From Anaerolineales bacterium (GTDB lineage: Bacteria > Chloroflexota > Anaerolineae > 4572-78 > J111): a DNA stretch of 12,353 nucleotides. The stretch lies in contig JAAUSP010000190.1 of the NCBI GenBank assembly GCA_012032575.1, positions 1-12,353 of the forward strand, given 5' to 3'. Under the pieces are notes generated by a model. That model was not told where the DNA came from. It did no database searches and saw nothing but the letters and a program-made list of their open reading frames with translations. Position numbers and translations under genes: made by a program. Shown one piece after another: positions 7,000-12,353 of the stretch (positions are counted from its first letter, which is position 1; every line of letters begins with the position of its first letter).

Positions 7000-8097
7000 G
7001 TGGAGGAATTGACGATTGGCATTGAGGAGGAGTACCAGATTATTGACCCGGAAACCCGCGAGCTGACCTCTTTTATTACCGAGTTTCTGGATAAAGGGGC
7101 GGTGCTTTTTCGGGATCAGGTCAAGCCGGAGTTTATGCAATCGCAGATAGAGATTGGCAGCCACGTTTGCCGTAACATCAAAGAGGCGCGGGCCGAGATT
7201 ACCCGGCTGCGGGGCGCGGTGGCCGAGGTAGCCGACAAAAGCGGGCGCAAAATTGTAGCCGCCGGCACTCATCCTTTTTCACGCTGGCAGGACCAGCTTG
7301 TAACCGATAAGGACCGCTACAAAGGGCTGATTGCCAATATGCAGATGGTGGCTCAACGTTTGCTGATTTTTGGCATGCACATCCACGTGGGTATTAAGGA
7401 CCCGGATTTGCGCATTGATATTATGAATCAAATGAGCTATTTTATGCCCCACATTTTAACCCTGTCCACCTCGTCGCCGTTCTGGCTGGGGCGCAACAGC
7501 GGCTTAAAATCATATCGCAGTATCGTTTTTGAGGATTTGCCCCGCACCGGCCCGCCCGAATATTTTAACTCGGCCCAGGAGTATGAGCACTACGTGCAGC
7601 TTTTACTCAAAACCAGGTGCATCGAGGAGCCGACCAAAATCTGGTGGGACATCCGGCCCCACCCCAAGTTCCCCACCCTTGAATTCAGAATGTGCGACTG
7701 TGTGACCAAAGTGGACGACGTGATGGCTATTGCCGCCCTGGTCCAGGCGACGGTGGCGAAACTTATCAAGCTGCGCAAAAAAAATCAAACCTGGCGCATT
7801 TACCGGCGCGGCCTGATTGCCGAAAATAAATGGCGGGCCATTAAAGACGGCATTGACGGCAAATTGATTGACTTGGGCAAAGAAGAGGAAGTGCCGCTGC
7901 GCCTGCTGATGGGCGAGCTGATTGATTTTGTGGATGAGATGGTGGACGAACTGGGCGTCCGCCGCGAGATCGAGCACATCAGAACCATTTTGAAACACGG
8001 CACCAGCGCCGACCGCCAGCTCCGCAAATACCAGGAAACCAATGACCTCAAAACCGTGGTGGACATGCTGGCCGCAGAGACGGTATTGGGCTGTTAA
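7000..8097 (+). CDS. Carboxylate-amine ligase of the GCS2/YbdK family
   Basis: This 365-residue protein belongs to the glutamate-cysteine ligase type 2 superfamily (ATP-dependent, forms a gamma-glutamyl or similar amide bond). Diagnostic blocks in order are GIEEEYQIID (7-16), KPEFMQSQIEIGSHVC (42-57), AAGTHPFSRW (87-96), GMHIHVGI (125-132), the SPFWLGRNSGLKSYRS stretch (159-174) and WWDIRPHPKFPTLEFRMCD (215-233). Length is normal for YbdK-like proteins. The start is GTG 7000, with GAGG ending 5 bases upstream, and the GIEEEYQ motif follows at once, so no longer N-terminus is needed. The real substrate pair is not readable: glutathione-like thiol synthesis is only one option, since many members have unknown products. 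It is divergent from zwf-pgl across about 260 bases. Confidence 0.9.
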   Translation: MEELTIGIEEEYQIIDPETRELTSFITEFLDKGAVLFRDQVKPEFMQSQIEIGSHVCRNIKEARAEITRLRGAVAEVADKSGRKIVAAGTHPFSRWQDQLVTDKDRYKGLIANMQMVAQRLLIFGMHIHVGIKDPDLRIDIMNQMSYFMPHILTLSTSSPFWLGRNSGLKSYRSIVFEDLPRTGPPEYFNSAQEYEHYVQLLLKTRCIEEPTKIWWDIRPHPKFPTLEFRMCDCVTKVDDVMAIAALVQATVAKLIKLRKKNQTWRIYRRGLIAENKWRAIKDGIDGKLIDLGKEEEVPLRLLMGELIDFVDEMVDELGVRREIEHIRTILKHGTSADRQLRKYQETNDLKTVVDMLAAETVLGC

Positions 8098-8111
8098 AAA
8101 TTTTAGACCCT

Positions 8112-8194
8112 ATGTCATTTCGAGGCCATAGGCCGAGAAATCTCTGGAACGACACATAGGCATCAGGGATTTCTCCCTGCGGTCGAAATGACAT
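8112..8194. repeat. Large hairpin repeat with a 12-bp perfect outer stem
   Basis: ATGTCATTTCGA (8112-8123) is perfectly inverted at TCGAAATGACAT (8183-8194), and GAGAAATC (8135-8142) at GATTTCTC (8168-8175). The left spacer (8124-8134) is itself a GGCC-ATA-GGCC palindrome. This TGTCATTTCGA...GAGAAATC arrangement resembles widespread small non-autonomous intergenic repeats. It starts 15 bases after the ligase stop codon and may shape that transcript's 3' end. Confidence 0.85.
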
Positions 8195-8233
8195 GTCTGA
8201 GCAGTTACCTTTGTTAAAGGATACCCAAACCCC

Positions 8234-8443
8234 TTGACCAGGTTTCAAAAGTCGTTAGAGCAAATGCTGGATACGTTTTTCCATTTGCCCACGCTGACCG
8301 TAATGGCCGTCATCGCGCTGGCGGTGCTGTGGCAGATTTATGGCCTGGGTTTGAACTTGGGCGATGGCTTTGTTCGCCTGAGCAGCAACCGGGGCGGAAT
8401 CACCGTGCATTGGCTCAATGGGTGCTGTGAGCTGCTCTGGTAA
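8234..8443 (+). CDS. Small hypothetical protein with one predicted membrane helix
   Basis: The frame encodes up to 69 residues. I do not recognise it. Visible features are one hydrophobic segment (about residues 19-40, LPTLTVMAVIALAVLWQIYG), a polar stretch with SSNRGG, and a C-terminus with two adjacent cysteines and WLNGCCELLW. The TTG at 8234 has AAAGGA 12 bases upstream (8216-8221). The in-frame ATG at 8264 would give a 59-residue protein but lacks a good ribosome binding site. Codon choice (many GC-ending codons) resembles the neighbours, which favours a real gene. No promoter is evident, and it lies directly after a hairpin repeat. It could be a genuine small membrane protein or a chance frame. 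Confidence 0.4.
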   Translation: MTRFQKSLEQMLDTFFHLPTLTVMAVIALAVLWQIYGLGLNLGDGFVRLSSNRGGITVHWLNGCCELLW

Positions 8444-8453
8444 GGGGAGAGAT

Positions 8454-8497
8454 AGAGATTGGAGATTAGAGATTGGAGATTACCAATCTCCAATCTC
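8454..8497. repeat. 14-bp tandem repeat that folds into a 13-bp hairpin
   Basis: AGAGATTGGAGATT occurs twice head to tail (8454-8467, 8468-8481). The second copy (8469-8481) is perfectly inverted at AATCTCCAATCTC (8485-8497) with only ACC as loop. It lies 10 bases after the stop of the small gene, between it and the RNA gene's terminator. The unit itself is built from GAGATT half-units. Confidence 0.85.
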
Positions 8498-8504
8498 CTT
8501 TCAT

Positions 8505-8567
8505 AAAAAAACACGGCTCCAATTGAGTCGCGTTTTCATTAAAAAAGAAAGCCCCGCCGAGCCGTGT
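8505..8567 (-). terminator. Intrinsic terminator of the candidate RNA gene
   Basis: On the minus strand ACACGGCTC (8567-8559) pairs perfectly with GAGCCGTGT (8519-8511), and seven T follow the G of the stem (plus-strand A at 8505-8511). The loop is long (39 bases), and an earlier T-run (six T, 8541-8546) lies within it. Termination could occur at either T-run. Confidence 0.5.
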
Positions 8568-8735
8568 GCATTCCATTTGTCCTTGAACCTGCTCATTATA
8601 AGCAGGGGGGTGCCCGGATAGAAGGTGTTGCCTTGCCTTGGCGAAGGCTACCGCATCCCCTCTAAAACAAAAGCTCCCATTCAAGGTACTGTTGGCTCAA
8701 GACGCGTGGAGCATCACGAGAACAGCAGGGACAGC
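8505..8735 (-). ncRNA. Candidate free-standing structured RNA, family unknown
   Basis: A strong minus-strand promoter (8741-8769) points into a stretch with no convincing protein, and a stem plus T-run terminator ends it, giving a transcript of up to about 230 bases. The span folds into several perfect or near-perfect helices (plus coordinates): 8721-8727 with 8687-8693 (7 bp, one G-U), directly abutting 8680-8686 with 8581-8587 (7 bp); 8588-8593 with 8601-8606 (6 bp); a bulged helix of 8607-8621 with 8648-8660; and two small hairpins inside it, 8635-8639/8644-8648 and 8622-8625/8631-8634. The 5' end can also close with the 3' part (8729-8733 with 8578-8582). I cannot assign it to 6S, SRP, tmRNA, RNase P or a known riboswitch. 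Size and layout fit 6S RNA, but the branched fold does not look like its single long hairpin. Confidence 0.5.
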
Positions 8736-8740
8736 TACGT

Positions 8741-8769
8741 AGTTTAGCACAATTGGCCCGCTTTGACAA
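8741..8769 (-). promoter_or_regulatory. Promoter of the candidate RNA gene
   Basis: On the minus strand, TTGTCA (8764-8769) and TAAACT (8741-8746) are separated by exactly 17 bases, with TGC directly before the -10 (plus-strand GCA, 8747-8749). It lies 25 bases past the histidine kinase stop, points the same way, and has no protein-coding start close downstream. Confidence 0.6.
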
Positions 8770-8793
8770 ATCGCCTGGCGAAGCTGGCGTATT

Positions 8794-11450
8794 TTAAGCG
8801 GAGGCCACCGGCAAGGTGAAATAAAAGGTGCAGCCTTGCCCCGGTACATTTTCGCTTTCCACGCCCACCTGGCCGCCGAGCTTATCTACGATGCGCCGGA
8901 CAATTGATAAACCCAGGCCATGCCCCTGGGCGCGGACTTCGTTCAGGCGGGTAAACTCGGCAAACAGGCGAGCCTGTGCCTCTAGCGGCAGCCCCGGCCC
9001 ATTATCGCGCACCCAGAAGCGGATCATGCCATCCTCCTGGGGCGTGGCCCCCAGATGCAAACAGGGCGGTTTTCCCCCATATTTGAGACCATTGCTGATA
9101 TAATTGGCCCAGATTTCTTCAACCCAGGGGGCGTGGCCCACCGCCACCGGCCAATCGGCTGGACAAATAATTTCGGCCCGATGGTCGGCAATGATAAACG
9201 TGAGACGCCGTTTAGCTTCTGCGACAATTTCAGCCATATCCAGCGGCTTTAGCGTCACTGAGTCCTTATGGCGGACACGGGCCAGCAGGAGCAGCTCTTC
9301 CACAATATTGAACGCTTTTTGCCCGGCCCGGTACAAATCCTGAAAAATAAGCTGTAGTTCGTCCGGCGGCGTCTCCAGGCCGTAGTCAACCAGCAAATCC
9401 CCGTAACTGATTAACACCCCCAGCGGATTTTTAAGATCGTGGGCCACCATCCGGGCAAACGCATCCAGGTCGGCATTGGTGGCCTGCAACGAGGCATTGA
9501 CCAACTCAAGTTCCTGGCTGTGCTGCTCGGCCAGGTGGCGTTGCTGCTGCTCGGCTTCAAACAGAGTGGCAATGCCCACAGCCCCGGCAATTTGGCCGGC
9601 CATGGTTTCCACAAAGCGGATTTGGGCGGGGGTAAATTCTCCATTGGGCTGATCGGTATCCACGCCAATGGTGCCGATAACCTCGCCGCGGGCCAGCAGC
9701 GGAGCAATCAACAAACTTTGCGTATTGAGCTGGCGCATCAGCTCATGAATAGACGCGGTTAAAGAGTCCTGCTGGGCCTGATTGATTACCAGGAACGCCG
9801 GGTTTCAAGCACATGCTTGGAAGATGGGTTGTCGGTGACGGGTATTTTGGTGCCGACCGTGCTGGGATAGCTGCTGTCAGTCGAGACGCTGACCACCACC
9901 TCCAATTCCGTTTTAGCCTCATTGAGCAGGGCGATGCCGCAATTGCGCGCCTCTAAAAAATTGACGATGATCCTGGCCACCACCTCCAGCGCATTGGAAA
10001 GGTTGGTGGTCCGGGTCATCATCTGGATGGCTTCATTAAAAATCGAAATTTCGTGGGCGCGGCGGGCCAATTCCTGGTTAGCCTTTTCTTCGGCCTCAAA
10101 CAGGCGGGCGTTTTCAATAGCGGCGGCGGCGTGATTGGCAAAAGTTTGCAGGTTTTGCCCGTCGGTAGGGGTGTAAGCATTGGGAGCAAAGTTATCGGCG
10201 GTTAAGATACCAATAGCATTTTCGCCCACCAGCAGCGGCGCGCCCATCCAGGTGCGCAGCGGGTTGGTGCCGGACCAGGCATCCCAGCTTGGGTCAGCCT
10301 GCACATCGGCCACAATCACTACGTTTTTCTCCTGGAAAACCTGTACGGCGGGGCGTTGCGGCTGAGAAATGGGAATGCGCGAGCCAATTAACGCCGGGTT
10401 GATTGAATTTCCGGCGACCAACACCAAATCCTGCTCTTCCTGTAAAAAAAGCGCCGAGCCGTCGTGTTTGATCACCCGGCCCAGTTGCTCTAAAATTTTG
10501 GCAATCACCGTAGCCTGGTCCAGGCTGCCGCTTAAAATAAAAGCGACTTCACGCAGACTTTCGGTCAGTTGCCGCTGGTGCTGCTCCGCCTCAAACAGGC
10601 GGGCATTCTGAATGGCGATGGCCGCCTGCTGAGCCAGGGCCGCCAGAAAACTCAAATGGGCCGGGGTAAACAATCCGGCCGACACATGACGCCAGACGGC
10701 AATCACGCCTATTACGCTCTCGCGCAGGGTAATGGGGGTAACCAGCATGGGGAAAAGGTCGTCATCAGCGCCAATATCTTGATCCCAGGAGCCGGCAATA
10801 TGGCCGCGCCGTGGGTCCAGCGAGGGTTTATTGATAATTTCGCCTACCCCGCTCTGAGCCACACAGCCGATAATGCCTTGCCCCAGGGTCGGGGTGCTCC
10901 GGCTCATTTCATCGGCGTAGTCGCCCATGGCTGTAACCGCCTGCAAAATAACTTCATCGGGCTGGAGCAAATAAACCACCGTATCCGTTGCGTGCAGCAG
11001 CCTATGGGTTTGGCTGGCAATGCGCTCCAGTACATTGGGCAAATCGAGCGTGGCCGAAATCTCCTGGCTCACCTCGACCAGGGCCATCAATTCAGCGGCG
11101 TGATGCCAGGCTTCGGCTTCGGCCTGTCTGCGCTTGACAACCCCTTTGCCCTCTTCTATTTCTTGACAAAACTGGTGGAATTGTTTGAAATGCACCAGAG
11201 CCTTGACACTGTCTGCCTGATCTTCGTAGATTTCGGCCAAAAGTTGATGGCACTGGTAAAGGGCCGGTTTAGACTCAAGGCTGACCGCCAGGGCCAGCGC
11301 TTGTTGCAGAAAGAGCAGCACCTGCTCAGGCTCATGCCGGCAAAAACAAAGCCGGCCCTCAGGCTTGATTTCCAAAACCAGGGCCTTGAGCACTTCGATT
11401 ATTTCCTGTTCAGTAGTAGCCGCTGCTAATTGAGTTTCCAGATGCTGCAT
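8794..11450 (-). CDS. Soluble sensor histidine kinase: TPR-like region, three GAF domains, HisKA, HATPase; one-base frame break
   Basis: The corrected protein is about 885 residues. Domains in order: helical TPR-like region (about 45-105), GAF1 (about 137-283), GAF2 (about 311-448), GAF3 (about 485-628), a coiled linker, HisKA (about 655-730) and a HATPase domain (about 770-882). Each GAF ends in a similar connector (ARLFEAEQ, ARLFEAEE, ATLFEAEQ). The phospho-acceptor is His671 in ARMVAHDLKNPLGVL. The N box is YISNGLKYGG (Asn787), followed by VRDNGPGLP and GHGLGLSIV. No membrane helix is present, so it senses an internal signal; the ligand is not readable. The frame breaks after ETRRS: GG at 9792-9793 (plus strand) should be GGG, after which LVINQAQQDSL restores GAF3. 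No response regulator is nearby. The ribosome binding site is weak. Confidence 0.88.
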
Positions 11451-11492
11451 ACGATTGGTGAAACATCCTAAATTAATAACCGAGGTTGATTA

Positions 11493-11521
11493 ATCATAGC
11501 AAAATTAGGTGTTTTAATCAA
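11493..11521 (-). promoter_or_regulatory. Promoter of the histidine kinase gene
   Basis: On the minus strand, TTGATT (11516-11521) and TATGAT (11493-11498) are separated by 17 bases, with TGC before the -10 (plus GCA, 11499-11501). The leader would be about 36 bases. Confidence 0.55.
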
Positions 11522-11586
11522 GAAAGCGGCAAGGTCTTGGGTGTCTTAATCAATAAAGTGTTAATTATTGCCCCAATCATCTTGAA

Positions 11587-11615
11587 TTGACGCTCCTGCT
11601 GAATCGTGCTATCTT
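11587..11615 (+). promoter_or_regulatory. Promoter of the last, secreted-protein gene
   Basis: TTGACG (11587-11592) and TATCTT (11610-11615) are separated by 17 bases, with TGC at 11607-11609. The leader is about 50 bases and carries AAGGAAGGA (11652-11660), 10 bases before the ATG at 11671. Confidence 0.6.
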
Positions 11616-11670
11616 ACGCCGTCATCCCCCTGCGGGCCAAGTATGTTAATGAAGGAAGGACCATAACCCG

Positions 11671-12353
11671 ATGAAACCCATTATCCGCGCGTTTGGATTG
11701 ATAATGCTGTTAGCCTTAACCGCGCTGCCGGCCTGGGCCGGCCAGACTGTGGGCGGCAGCCCCTACGCGGCTGATTTGCTGGTGAGCGGCCTGAATACCG
11801 GCACGCTTGACCCCGGCCAGGAATATTGGTACGCCTACAGCCGCCTGGATTTGGGCGACCCCGGCTACAACTCGATTGTGCTCAGCCTGAATTTTGAGGC
11901 CGAAGGACGGGCTATCGCCAGCCGGGTCAATTTTCAGGTGTTTAACTTTGAGCAGGTTGACGCCTGGCTGGCAGACAGCAGCGGCCCCCTCGACAGCCTG
12001 GGGCTGGGCGCCCCGGCCAGCGCCGACTTTGACGCCATCACCGGCGAGCGCCTCTGGGCCGGCCCGGTTGCCCCGACCGAGGTTTATTACGTGCGCATCT
12101 TCAACCTTTCGCCCAGCCCGGTGCGCTTCCGGCTGACGGCCATAGGTCAAAAGAGTGCCCAGATGGACAGCTTTATGGCCGTGGATAAGCTGATTGTGCC
12201 TGATAACAACGAAGCCCCGGTCATTCCGGCGGCGGTCAACGTGCCGGCTGACCCGGCCCCCGGCCTGGCTTTGGCCGAGCTGGTCCCCATGCCGCCCGCC
12301 CATCTGCCCGTGCTGCCGCTCCAGCCCGATGACACCTCGCCCACCCCGACCAG
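11671..12353 (+). CDS. Secreted hypothetical protein, 3' end beyond the window
   Basis: From ATG 11671 the frame is open to the window edge (227 codons). The start is well supported by AAGGA 10 bases upstream and by a signal peptide: KPIIR, a hydrophobic core (about 8-19), and cleavage after AWA near residue 23. The mature part is rich in Gly, Ala, Leu and aromatic residues with alternating hydrophobic strands (DPGQEYWYAYSRLDLGD, NSIVLSLNFEAEG, VYYVRIFNLSPSPVRFRLTA), suggesting a beta-sandwich. I do not recognise the family. After about residue 180 it becomes Pro/Ala-rich and the last visible residues are SPTPT, like the linkers of the GH99-like protein, so a surface anchor or repeat region may follow. 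Partial at the 3' end. Confidence 0.8.
   Translation, partial: MKPIIRAFGLIMLLALTALPAWAGQTVGGSPYAADLLVSGLNTGTLDPGQEYWYAYSRLDLGDPGYNSIVLSLNFEAEGRAIASRVNFQVFNFEQVDAWLADSSGPLDSLGLGAPASADFDAITGERLWAGPVAPTEVYYVRIFNLSPSPVRFRLTAIGQKSAQMDSFMAVDKLIVPDNNEAPVIPAAVNVPADPAPGLALAELVPMPPAHLPVLPLQPDDTSPTPT

Noticed and set aside
6720..7000. Riboswitch or operator in the zwf/ligase divergent region
   Set aside because: Only promoters, ribosome binding sites and two GCCGGC hexamers are visible. No known aptamer motif or symmetric operator is strong enough to claim.
8466..8684. A 72-residue minus-strand frame across the RNA candidate
   Set aside because: It starts at TTG with no clear ribosome binding site, runs through both the RNA helices and the terminator stem, and resembles no family. 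RNA structure explains the stretch better.
8505..8735. Calling the RNA 6S RNA
   Set aside because: Length, isolated promoter and 5'/3' closing pairs fit, but I see a branched fold and not one long rod with a central bubble, and I could not align it to the conserved parts. It is left open.
10569..11429. Long plus-strand frame (286 codons) opposite the histidine kinase
   Set aside because: It is an antisense shadow: the minus strand encodes clear GAF domains with family motifs there, and this frame has no promoter, ribosome binding site or recognisable domain.
1..12353. tRNA, rRNA, CRISPR, prophage or transposase genes
   Set aside because: No repeat-spacer periodicity, no cloverleaf, no rRNA blocks and no transposase or integrase motifs were found on either strand.

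Overview
The window looks like part of a chromosome or contig from an uncultured, moderately GC-rich Chloroflexota bacterium of Anaerolineae type. I base this on recognised style rather than on any search: extracellular proteins with SH3b repeats joined by Thr/Pro-rich linkers, a soluble multi-GAF histidine kinase, and a DUF4160/DUF2442 pair beside ordinary metabolic genes. No tRNA, rRNA, CRISPR array, transposase or integrase is visible.

Layout. Positions 1-620 are a mosaic: a possible minus-strand gene scrap, then one open frame that starts as a PAS/GGDEF signalling protein and ends as the tail of a family 2 glycosyltransferase. Next come a secreted, membrane-anchored GH99-like protein with three SH3b repeats (754-2928), a DUF4160/DUF2442 pair (3046-3555) and a two-way terminator shared with the convergent thiol peroxidase tpx (3637-4161, minus). 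After a 9-base-periodic inverted repeat lies a zwf-pgl operon (minus, 4404-6740). Divergent from it is a GCS2/YbdK-type carboxylate-amine ligase (7000-8097). Positions 8098-8793 hold a large hairpin repeat, a small possible membrane protein, a tandem/inverted repeat, and what looks like a free-standing structured RNA gene on the minus strand (about 8505-8735) with its own promoter and terminator. An 885-residue TPR-GAF-GAF-GAF histidine kinase (8794-11450, minus) and the start of a divergent secreted protein (11671 to the end) close the window.

How the genes fit together. zwf and pgl make NADPH through the oxidative pentose phosphate pathway. Tpx consumes reducing power through thioredoxin, and the GCS2-like ligase makes gamma-glutamyl-type amides, so the middle of the window has a redox theme (inference). 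The two secreted proteins at the edges look like cell-surface components.

Quality warning. Four genes (DUF4160, pgl, zwf, histidine kinase) are each broken by exactly one base at a short homopolymer, with an intact family-like protein on both sides. Sequencing or consensus error is likelier than four pseudogenes, so each is annotated as one gene with a correction point. The most interesting unexplained item is the candidate structured RNA. A secondary pattern is an extended -10 box, usually TGC-TA, shared by seven of eight candidate promoters.
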